This document shows positions 1-6,179 of a stretch of 6,179 bases of DNA, in pieces (within the stretch, counting starts at the first letter, position 1; every line of letters begins with the position of its first letter). The stretch spans positions 1-6,179 of the forward strand of contig JAUQXU010000188.1 of the NCBI GenBank assembly GCA_030837935.1, in the 5' to 3' direction. The stretch comes from Candidatus Brocadia sp. GTDB lineage: Bacteria > Planctomycetota > Brocadiia > Brocadiales > Brocadiaceae. Position numbers and translations under genes: made by a program. The notes beneath the pieces are model-generated. The model made no database searches and was not told the origin of the DNA. It saw only the letters and a program-made list of their open reading frames with translations.

Positions 1-1
1 G

Positions 2-1006
2 GAATGGAAAAAGGTCATGACCAATTATATCAATAGTAACTTTCGGAAGGTAAACAAGTTTAGAATTACGAACCGAACGGTATTACTTTTCTTTAAAGGC
101 CCCCGCGCCCTCGAGAAGTTAAAGGACGATGTGATCGGACCTATTACCAGTTTCCAGGGACATACCATCCGCGGAAGCTTTGGGGATTTTGTAGAGAGTT
201 CCGATGGCAAGGTTGAATATTTTGAACCGGCCGTTGTATCCGCAGCAGACCTTCACACGAACAACAAACAGCTGGCCTTGTTTGCCGAATATTTACCAAG
301 CGACGGGGGAATTTTGGAGGATATCGTAAAGTTTTCTGAAGGGGTGAAGGCCGAAACAACCTTAGTCATCCTGAAACCCTTTGAGGAACAAAGTCCATTG
401 CCAGGAAATATCATCGATATGTTTTCCAGGACGGGTTTGTATATTGTCGGAGTGAAGCTTTTGAGAATAAGCATAGCTCAGGCCGAGGAATTTTATGGGC
501 CGTTAATAAACATCTTTCGGGAAAAGCTAAAACCCAAGCCGGAAAAGATTGCTGAAAAGTTGAAGGAATGTTTTAAATCCGTTTTTACGTTTGAAGTGCC
601 ACATACAGTCGTCAGCGGCCATGCAGAACAATTGGCAGAACAACTGAAAGATATGAATGCCATGCATGAATTTAATAAGATTATTCTGTACATGACGGGG
701 TTGGATCCCGAAAAAACAAGTCCAGCCGATAAGAAAAAACCAGGCACTGCCCGTTGCCTCGCCCTGTTATATCGGGGTCCGGATGCCATTTCCAAAATAC
801 GAAACATTCTTGGTCCTACCGACTCAAAAAAGGGCGAACCTGGCAAGGTGCGCAGGATTTACGGAGAGGATATTATGAAGAACGCAGCGCACGCCTCAGA
901 TGCCGTAGAAAACGCGGAACGAGAGCGAAAAATTATTGGGCTGTGGGATAACAAAGGTTCCTCTGAGTTGAAAGAGATGATTGAAAATTACTTGCGGTCA
1001 AAGTAG
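2..1006 (+). CDS. Nucleoside-diphosphate-kinase-like protein with a degenerate plus an intact NDK module; probably 5'-partial
   Basis: NDK enzymes move the gamma-phosphate from ATP to other (d)NDPs in the cytoplasm through a phospho-histidine. Residues below count from the ATG at 17. Residues 115-312 read as one NDK domain: strand TLVILKP (Lys120), LYIVGVKLLR, EEFY (Tyr160), YMTG (226), Arg262, GPTD (Thr268), Arg279, and NAAHASD with catalytic His292. The nucleotide-contacting and catalytic positions are all kept. Between Tyr160 and YMTG lies a Lys/Glu-rich insertion of about 50 residues. Residues 20-93 repeat the second half of an NDK domain (FFKGPRALEKL, GPIT, TIRGSFGD), but Ser75 sits where the histidine should be. 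The frame is open back to base 2, there is no good ribosome site before 17, and Met1-Thr2 lines up with the internal Met-Thr of NDK. The real start is therefore probably upstream of the window. The stop is 3 bases before the hydrolase gene. The NDK family call is firm; activity and start are not. Confidence 0.82.
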   Translation, partial: EWKKVMTNYINSNFRKVNKFRITNRTVLLFFKGPRALEKLKDDVIGPITSFQGHTIRGSFGDFVESSDGKVEYFEPAVVSAADLHTNNKQLALFAEYLPSDGGILEDIVKFSEGVKAETTLVILKPFEEQSPLPGNIIDMFSRTGLYIVGVKLLRISIAQAEEFYGPLINIFREKLKPKPEKIAEKLKECFKSVFTFEVPHTVVSGHAEQLAEQLKDMNAMHEFNKIILYMTGLDPEKTSPADKKKPGTARCLALLYRGPDAISKIRNILGPTDSKKGEPGKVRRIYGEDIMKNAAHASDAVENAERERKIIGLWDNKGSSELKEMIENYLRSK

Positions 1007-1009
1007 AAT

Positions 1010-1684
1010 ATGATGATACAAAAGATAAACGTAGGGCCTTTGCAGGTATGTTGTTATATTGTTGTTGATAAGGACACCTCCGAGGCGATGGTTGTTGATC
1101 CGGGTGCAGATGCAAGAGTCATCATCGATTTTTTAAAATACAGGCATCTGCTTCCGAAAATCATTGTAATTACCCACGGACATGGCGACCACATCGGCGC
1201 CAACGCCGAGATTAAATCGGCTTTTCCTGACATTCAAATCTGTGTGCACGAAGAAGATCAGGATATGCTCCCGTATCCAGCAAAAAACCTTTCCATACTC
1301 GCTGCTTTTTATGGAGGCACAACGGTACGGTCACCTTTGGCAGACCGATTACTGAAGGATGGTGATATGGTTGCCGTCGGTCGATACACCTTTGAAGTTA
1401 TTCACACCCCCGGACATACACCGGGCGGGATATGTTTATACAGCAAAAGCACAGAAAATGGAAAACCACCGGTGCTGTTTTCAGGAGACACCCTTTTTAA
1501 AGAAAGTATTGGCCGGACAGATTTTCCAGGTTGCAGCCAGGAAAGGCTTATTCGTTCCGTTAAGGAACGTTTATTTGTGCTGGACGAACGAACGATTGTG
1601 TATCCTGGTCATGGCCCGTCGACAACGATTGCGGAAGAAAAGAAAAATAATCCTTTTGTTACCGAGGTAATTCTCCATGGTTGA
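1010..1684 (+). CDS. MBL-fold metallo-hydrolase, glyoxalase II / YcbL type
   Basis: A soluble metallo-beta-lactamase-fold hydrolase of 224 residues, close to the usual size of the small glyoxalase II-like (YcbL) group. The two-metal site is complete: THGHGDH (His56, His58, Asp60, His61), HTPGH (His136), SGDTLF (Asp160) and PGHGPST (His201). The block GRTDFPG (168-174) is typical of this group. It lacks the long C-terminal substrate domain of classical GloB, so hydrolysis of S-lactoylglutathione or another thioester is possible but cannot be assigned from sequence. There is no signal peptide, so it is probably cytoplasmic. The gene starts 3 bases after the NDK stop with ATG-ATG (1010 or 1013) and no strong ribosome site, which suggests translational coupling. 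Its last 8 bases overlap the start of gyrA. A sulfur dioxygenase of the same fold is a less likely alternative. The fold is nearly certain; the substrate is unknown. Confidence 0.9.
   Translation: MMIQKINVGPLQVCCYIVVDKDTSEAMVVDPGADARVIIDFLKYRHLLPKIIVITHGHGDHIGANAEIKSAFPDIQICVHEEDQDMLPYPAKNLSILAAFYGGTTVRSPLADRLLKDGDMVAVGRYTFEVIHTPGHTPGGICLYSKSTENGKPPVLFSGDTLFKESIGRTDFPGCSQERLIRSVKERLFVLDERTIVYPGHGPSTTIAEEKKNNPFVTEVILHG
1664..1668 (+). promoter_or_regulatory. Ribosome binding site of gyrA
   Basis: GAGGT, with its GAGG core ending 9 bases before the ATG at 1677, lies inside the end of the hydrolase gene. It is the only clear Shine-Dalgarno site before a start codon in the window, and it supports the gyrA start that overlaps the upstream gene by 8 bases. 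Confidence 0.6.
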
Positions 1685-4196
1685 AAGAAGAGAACATATA
1701 AAAGAATTATTTATTGAAGAAGAGATGAAGGATTCGTACCTGAGCTACGCCATGAGTGTTATCATGAGCCGTGCACTTCCCGACGTAAGGGATGGCCTGA
1801 AACCATCACAGCGACGCATCCTGGTTGCCATGAATGACCTTGGCCTTGGCCCACGTTCTAAATTTAGAAAATGTGCCAAGATTGCAGGTGACACAACCGG
1901 TAATTACCATCCCCATGGTGAGCAGGTGGTTTATCCCACTCTCGTTCGTATGGCGCAGGATTTTAATTACCGATATCCGCTGGTACAAGGCCAGGGAAAC
2001 TTCGGTTCCATCGATGGAGATCCGCCCGCTGCAATGCGTTACACGGAAGCCCGCATGACGGAAGCCACGATGATCATTATGGAAGATTTGGAAAGGGAAA
2101 CCGTTGATTATGTGCCCAATTATGACGATACACGGACAGAACCGGTTGTCCTGCCCTCGAAATTTCCCAATTTACTGTGCAACGGCTGTTCGGGGATTGC
2201 GGTCGGTATGGCCACGAGTATTCCGCCACATAATGTGAATGAGATTTGTGATGGAATCGTTGCGGTTATCGATAATTGCGAGATCACTATTGATGAATTA
2301 ATGAAGATTGTGAAGGGGCCTGATTTTCCCACGGGGGCGTTAATATGCGGTACCGAAGGGATCAAGGCGGGCTATCGAACAGGACGCGGGACGATTACGG
2401 TACGGGCGCGGGCACACATAGAAACGGCTAAGAACGGGAAAAAGAGCATTGTTGTGACCGAGATACCCTATCAGCTCAACAGAGACAACATCCTGGAACG
2501 AATTGCTGATTTGGTGCGGGAAGACCAGCTGAAAGGCATTTCAGATATCCGCAACGAAAGTGACCGGGAAGGGAGTCGCCTGGTTATTGATTTGAAGAAA
2601 GGGGAGGACGAGGAAGTTGTTTTGAACCAGCTTTACAAACACACAAAACTCCAGGATAGTTTCAGTATCATCATGATTGCATTGATTAACAACCGGCCAG
2701 AAACACTCAACCTGAAGCAGATGCTGGTTTGCTATATCGAGCATCGAAAGGTTGTTATCATACGGAGAACGAAATATTTGCTGGAGAAGGCGCAAGCCAG
2801 GGCACATATCCTGGAAGGGTTGAGGATCGCACTCCAAAATATTGATGAAGTCATCCAATTGATCAAGACCTCCGATTCGGTTGAAAGTGCACGGCAGGGA
2901 CTCATGAGTAAATTTTCCCTTTCAGAGCTTCAAGCCAATGCCATCCTGGACATGAAACTCCAAAGATTGACAGGACTTGAACAAGGGAAGATCGAGGAAG
3001 AGTATAAAAAGTTATGCGCCGATATTAAAGGATATCAAGCTATTCTGGCCAATGAAAAGTTGGTGCTGGACATTATCAAAAAGGATGTCGAGGAAGTTAA
3101 AGAGCGCTTTGGCGATAAACGACGCACAGAGATTGTCGGCGCTGTTACTGATTTGAATATAGAAGACCTCATTGCAGAGGAAAGTGTTGCAGTCATTATC
3201 AGTCACGAGGGGTATATCAAGCGGTTACCACTTACATCCTACCGGAAACAGCATCGCGGGGGAAAGGGTGTCGCCGGCGCTGACATGAAAGAAGGGGATT
3301 TCATAGAGCATTTGTTTGTTGCATCGACTCATGATTATATCCTGTTTTTTACGGATCAGGGGCGAGTTTACTGGCTCAAGGTTTACGATGTTCCGCAAAT
3401 GGCCAGGACGGCCAAGGGAAGGGCGCTCATCAACTTGCTGGAATTAAAGGAAGGTGAAAATGTAACATCTCTTATTCCTGTGAGAGATTTTGACGAACGC
3501 CAGCTGGTTATGGCGACCAGTAACGGAATTATTAAAAAGACTGTGTTAAACGCCTATGGCAATCCCAAAAAGGGTGGCATTATTGCCATCAATCTGGATG
3601 AGGGAGACAAGCTGATTGGCGTTAAATTAACAAACGGCAAACAAGACATCATCCTTGGCACCGAACAGGGAAAGGCCATGCGTTTCTCTGAAGAAGATGT
3701 CAGAACCATGGGACGTGCAACTCACGGGGTGAAAGGGATCACACTCAAGGAGAATGACAAGGTCAGGGATATCGTGATTGTGGATGAGCATGCATCCCTG
3801 TTGACTGTTTGTGAAAATGGGTTTGGAAAACGTACTGATTTCGGAGAATATCCTGTTCACCATCGGGGTGGACAAGGCGTTATTAATATTAAAACCACTG
3901 ACAGGAACGGAAAGGTCGTGGCGCTGATTGATGTGAGAGACGAAGACGAACTGATCATGATTACCGCACGGGGACAGGTTATACGTACACCAGTGAATAC
4001 CATTCGCGCCATCGGAAGGAATACACAAGGGGTCACGCTCTTTTCTATAGAAGAAGGAGATAAACTGGTTTCCGTTGCACGGGTTGTTCCAGAAGAAATA
4101 AAGGTTGAAGAGGGTCATGAAGAGGAAGTTTTAAAGGGAGAGCCGGATGAAGAAAAAATAGTGGAAGAAAGTACACAAGAGGAGCATGAAGAGTAG
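1677..4196 (+). CDS. gyrA: DNA gyrase subunit A
   Basis: GyrA is the DNA-cleaving subunit of the A2B2 gyrase, which adds negative supercoils using ATP. The 839 residues are within the usual range. The N-terminal winged-helix and tower region (about 15-490) contains SYAMSVI, ALPDVRDGLKPSQRR and the active-site pair Arg121-Tyr122 (AAMRYTE). The C-terminal beta-pinwheel (about 498-805) has a GyrA box QHRGGKG at 525-531 (usual form QRRGGRG) and box-like turns at about 576, 626, 679, 728 (HHRGGQG) and 779, as expected for six blades. The box separates it from ParC. Residues 806-839 form a strongly acidic tail, of the kind known in E. coli GyrA to modulate DNA wrapping. In the quinolone pocket, residues 82, 83 and 87 (E. 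coli numbering applies directly) are Glu, Gln and Pro instead of Asp, Ser and Asp. The start at 1677 has a GAGG site and gives the normal N-terminus. gyrB is not in the window. Confidence 0.98.
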   Translation: MVERREHIKELFIEEEMKDSYLSYAMSVIMSRALPDVRDGLKPSQRRILVAMNDLGLGPRSKFRKCAKIAGDTTGNYHPHGEQVVYPTLVRMAQDFNYRYPLVQGQGNFGSIDGDPPAAMRYTEARMTEATMIIMEDLERETVDYVPNYDDTRTEPVVLPSKFPNLLCNGCSGIAVGMATSIPPHNVNEICDGIVAVIDNCEITIDELMKIVKGPDFPTGALICGTEGIKAGYRTGRGTITVRARAHIETAKNGKKSIVVTEIPYQLNRDNILERIADLVREDQLKGISDIRNESDREGSRLVIDLKKGEDEEVVLNQLYKHTKLQDSFSIIMIALINNRPETLNLKQMLVCYIEHRKVVIIRRTKYLLEKAQARAHILEGLRIALQNIDEVIQLIKTSDSVESARQGLMSKFSLSELQANAILDMKLQRLTGLEQGKIEEEYKKLCADIKGYQAILANEKLVLDIIKKDVEEVKERFGDKRRTEIVGAVTDLNIEDLIAEESVAVIISHEGYIKRLPLTSYRKQHRGGKGVAGADMKEGDFIEHLFVASTHDYILFFTDQGRVYWLKVYDVPQMARTAKGRALINLLELKEGENVTSLIPVRDFDERQLVMATSNGIIKKTVLNAYGNPKKGGIIAINLDEGDKLIGVKLTNGKQDIILGTEQGKAMRFSEEDVRTMGRATHGVKGITLKENDKVRDIVIVDEHASLLTVCENGFGKRTDFGEYPVHHRGGQGVINIKTTDRNGKVVALIDVRDEDELIMITARGQVIRTPVNTIRAIGRNTQGVTLFSIEEGDKLVSVARVVPEEIKVEEGHEEEVLKGEPDEEKIVEESTQEEHEE

Positions 4197-4335
4197 ACAC
4201 CGGATTTAACTCTGGAATATCCAACCCTGCCTGACAAAATAATCGTATTGATTTATTATCGAACCGATCATTCCAAAAATTAATTTCCAGTTTCTGGTTA
4301 GTTCATTCGAAACACAAAAAAATAGATAATGTGTA
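4197..4335. other. A+T-rich spacer between gyrA and the glycosyltransferase gene
   Basis: This 139-base gap is the only sizeable non-coding stretch. It holds a candidate promoter (4231-4259). It also holds two small inverted repeats: CCGGA/TCTGG at 4200-4215, with one G-T pair, just after the gyrA stop, and CCAG-TTT-CTGG at 4287-4297. Neither is followed by a T-run, so I do not call a terminator. No reading frame with coding character was seen. Confidence 0.7.
4231..4259 (+). promoter_or_regulatory. Candidate sigma70-type promoter for the LPS genes
   Basis: CTGACA (4231-4236, five of six bases of TTGACA) and TATTAT (4254-4259, five of six of TATAAT) are separated by exactly 17 bases. Transcription would start near 4266, giving a leader of about 70 bases before the ATG at 4336. 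It lies in the only wide gap of the window and at the change from housekeeping to cell-surface genes, which fits a new transcription unit. A chance match in A+T-rich DNA is possible. Confidence 0.5.
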
Positions 4336-5112
4336 ATGAATCAAAAACTTCCCATATCTGCCTGTATTATCACATTTAACGAAGAATCCCGCATCCGTGA
4401 TTGCCTTGAGAGTGTAAAGTGGGTAGATGAGATTGTTGTGGTGGATTCGTTCAGCACAGATAGGACAGTAAATATTTGCAGGGAATATACCGAGCGGGTA
4501 TATCAACGTGCATGGCCGGGACATATCGACCAAAAAAACTACGCCATTGGTTTGGCAAAGAATGACTGGATTCTTTCTCTGGATGCCGATGAAAGGCTAT
4601 CGCCGGGACTTATTCTGGAGATTCAGGAGGCCATTCGTAATCCCGGAGATACCGTGGGATTTCTTTTTCCCCGATGTACTTTTTATCTCAATCGCTGGAT
4701 TTATCACGGGGATTGGTATCCTAATTACCAACTGCGACTCTTGAGAAAGGGATTTGGACAATTTCAGGGTACAAATCCTCATGACAGGGTTTTTGTAAAT
4801 GGGAAAACCAGGTACTTGAAATGTGAAATTTACCATTTTACCTACGAAAACTTTTCTCATCAATTAAGGACAATCGACAGCTATTCAAATATCTTTGCTG
4901 ACGTGACCGAACGTGGTAAAAGGTTTAGTCTGTTCCAATTAATTTTTAGACCACTCTGTAAATTTATGAGAATATACATCATAAAGATGGGTTTCTTAGA
5001 CGGTTTGCCTGGATTTATTATTGCGATTTCGAGTGCTTTCTACGTTTTTGCAAAATATGTAAAGCTATGGGAGCGGGGGCAAAATAATGAAACGAAAAAG
5101 CTTCAAAATTAA
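4336..5112 (+). CDS. Family 2 glycosyltransferase, WaaE/KdtX-like (LPS core)
   Basis: An inverting GT-A-fold sugar transferase of 258 residues, the normal length for the WaaE/KdtX type. Members of this group add a glucose-like residue to the LPS inner core at the inner face of the cytoplasmic membrane. Visible marks are the N-terminal strand ACIITFNEE (9-17), which binds nucleotide sugar; WVDEIVVVDSFSTDRT (29-44); the metal-binding Asp-x-Asp as LDADE (82-86); and YQLRLLRKG (131-139). A C-terminal hydrophobic stretch (about 219-241, LDGLPGFIIAISSAFYVFAKY) probably attaches it to the membrane. The ATG at 4336 gives the typical short lead-in to the first strand, but there is no Shine-Dalgarno site before it. 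The LPS kinase gene begins 29 bases after its stop, so the two probably share a transcript. The donor and acceptor sugars cannot be read from sequence. The fold and group are confident; an LPS-core role rests on family and neighbour. Confidence 0.9.
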   Translation: MNQKLPISACIITFNEESRIRDCLESVKWVDEIVVVDSFSTDRTVNICREYTERVYQRAWPGHIDQKNYAIGLAKNDWILSLDADERLSPGLILEIQEAIRNPGDTVGFLFPRCTFYLNRWIYHGDWYPNYQLRLLRKGFGQFQGTNPHDRVFVNGKTRYLKCEIYHFTYENFSHQLRTIDSYSNIFADVTERGKRFSLFQLIFRPLCKFMRIYIIKMGFLDGLPGFIIAISSAFYVFAKYVKLWERGQNNETKKLQN

Positions 5113-5141
5113 AATTTATAATCTACACTAACATTTTCCAG

Positions 5142-6179
5142 ATGCAGTTCCTTTCTCGTTTACTGAGCTTAATTACTTCTCCCTTTTCTTTATCAAAACC
5201 CTTTACATTCGAAGGGTATATATCAAAAAGGATTGGGCGTGTCCGTTGGATTGTCTGCACTCATCATTCCTTTTTCATTCCATTTCTTGAACAGATAAAA
5301 GGGACTACCAGTGATGCTTTATTAACAAATCCACTCTTAAGAAGACATCGGTATAAGAAAATGGGTGAATTTGAAATTACCCATGAAAATGGAAAAGAGA
5401 CTTACCTTGTTAAGGTATACAACTACCCGCATCTATCTCAAAAGATTAAACAACTCTTCAAGCGCACGAGGGGATATAATGAATTTTACACAACCTACCA
5501 GGCTGCAATAAGAGGTATTCCGGTAGAGGTGCCTGTTGCTTGCGGGGAACAAAAATACATTTTTACGAAGGAGTCTTATTTAATAATAAGAAAGATCAAA
5601 GACAGTTGCTCGATGAGAGAATACTTGATGGGCGGTATGGTTCTTAAAGAGAGAAGGGATATCTTAAAGAAATTTGGAGAACTTGCAAAGAATGTTCATG
5701 AATCAGGTATTAGACAGGATGCATTTTCGTTGGATAATTTTTTAGTATATAGTGACGAAACGGGAAGCAAAAAGCTAATCCTGATTGATTTTGAAATGGT
5801 TTCAATACAAATAACAGGGCTTAAGGACAAGCTGCGGGTATGGTATCTGGCTAAATTGAATCGGGAAAAAGGCATTACTAACACCGACCGAATCAGATTT
5901 CTCCTGTCTTATACAAACGGTGATTTTATTCGATGCAAAAAATTAGCCTGGCGAATCAAAGAGTTAACGGTGCGTATACAGAAAAAAGACGCCAAAAAGG
6001 CATCGAGACTTTGTGTTCGCGAAAATAGGACATTCGGCATCTTTAAATCTGATAAATTTCTTGGGTACTATAGGAAGAAATACACACCAGAAATGCTGGT
6101 AACGCTGTTAAATTCCATTGAAGAAACAACCGGGAGCGTTTTTTGTATAAACCACTTCCAGATTTTGCATTTCAAAGAG
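5142..6179 (+). CDS. Lipopolysaccharide kinase (WaaP/KdkA-like), 3'-partial
   Basis: An open frame of 346 codons that reaches the right edge without a stop. It resembles the protein-kinase-like LPS kinases that phosphorylate heptose or Kdo of the inner core at the cytoplasmic face. Kinase landmarks in order: YLVKVYNY with Lys91 as the ATP lysine; Glu114 (YNEFYTTY) as the likely helix-C partner; SYLIIRKI (145-152) as the hinge strand; LAKNVHESGIRQD (181-193); DNFLV (198-202); and LILIDFE (212-218) with Asp216 as the metal-binding DFG-like aspartate. In the catalytic loop Asp193 lies six residues before Asn199 instead of the usual five, and Ala194 is at the expected aspartate position, so activity is uncertain. 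Residues 222-346 form a basic C-terminal part that I do not recognise. The ATG at 5142 is the best start, although the frame is open back to 5091 and no ribosome site is seen. The next in-frame Met (Met74, MGEFEI) would cut away the region before the ATP lysine. It sits 29 bases after the glycosyltransferase gene. Confidence 0.82.
   Translation, partial: MQFLSRLLSLITSPFSLSKPFTFEGYISKRIGRVRWIVCTHHSFFIPFLEQIKGTTSDALLTNPLLRRHRYKKMGEFEITHENGKETYLVKVYNYPHLSQKIKQLFKRTRGYNEFYTTYQAAIRGIPVEVPVACGEQKYIFTKESYLIIRKIKDSCSMREYLMGGMVLKERRDILKKFGELAKNVHESGIRQDAFSLDNFLVYSDETGSKKLILIDFEMVSIQITGLKDKLRVWYLAKLNREKGITNTDRIRFLLSYTNGDFIRCKKLAWRIKELTVRIQKKDAKKASRLCVRENRTFGIFKSDKFLGYYRKKYTPEMLVTLLNSIEETTGSVFCINHFQILHFKE

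Noticed and set aside
493..846. 117-codon open frame on the minus strand inside the NDK-like gene
   Set aside because: The plus-strand protein is clearly homologous to NDK over this stretch, and the reverse frame has no family features.
3627..4118. 163-codon open frame on the minus strand inside gyrA
   Set aside because: It lies opposite the well-conserved GyrA pinwheel, shows no recognisable protein pattern, and is a shadow of the real frame.
1677..4196. Topoisomerase IV subunit A (ParC) instead of GyrA
   Set aside because: A GyrA box (QHRGGKG) and a full six-blade C-terminal region are present, and the length fits GyrA.
4200..4215. CCGGA-TTTAAC-TCTGG inverted repeat after gyrA as a terminator
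   Set aside because: The stem is only five pairs, one of them G-T, and no T-run follows.
4287..4297. CCAG-TTT-CTGG hairpin in the leader of the glycosyltransferase gene
   Set aside because: A four-pair stem is expected by chance and has no flanking pairing or T-run; no riboswitch-like structure surrounds it.
4302..4330. TTCATT-17-GATAAT as a promoter giving a leaderless glycosyltransferase message
   Set aside because: The -35 box is poor and transcription would start at or inside the ATG at 4336. The upstream CTGACA/TATTAT pair is much better.
5087..5131. Short ATG frame overlapping the end of the glycosyltransferase gene (MKRKSFKIKIYNLH)
   Set aside because: Only 14 codons, no ribosome site and no known leader-peptide pattern.

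Overview
The window holds five genes, all on the + strand. It looks like an ordinary bacterial chromosomal segment of moderate G+C. The best guess for the source is a Gram-negative-type bacterium of the Planctomycetota, possibly an anammox-like (Brocadiales) lineage. This rests on the GyrA sequence style (Glu-Gln-x-x-Tyr-Pro in the quinolone region), weak use of Shine-Dalgarno sites, and genes for making a lipopolysaccharide core. It is inference, not a database match.

Left block (1-4196), probably one operon: a nucleoside-diphosphate-kinase-like protein, a metallo-beta-lactamase-fold hydrolase of the glyoxalase II type, and gyrA. The first two are 3 bases apart. The hydrolase and gyrA overlap by 8 bases. 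The first gene is very probably cut by the left edge: its frame is open to base 2, and its first visible residues align with the middle of an NDK domain rather than with a start. The protein would then carry two NDK modules, one degenerate (catalytic His replaced by Ser) and one with an intact active site.

Middle spacer (4197-4335): an A+T-rich gap with a good sigma70-type promoter (CTGACA, 17 bases, TATTAT). It marks the likely start of a second transcription unit.

Right block (4336-6179): a family 2 glycosyltransferase of the WaaE/KdtX type, then a lipopolysaccharide kinase (WaaP/KdkA-type) gene that runs off the right edge without a stop. Together they point to the edge of an LPS inner-core or outer-saccharide cluster that continues to the right.

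I found no tRNA, rRNA, CRISPR array, insertion sequence or clear intrinsic terminator. No new multi-gene system is visible. The points most worth a second look are the tandem NDK architecture, the non-canonical quinolone-pocket residues of GyrA, and the altered catalytic loop of the LPS kinase.
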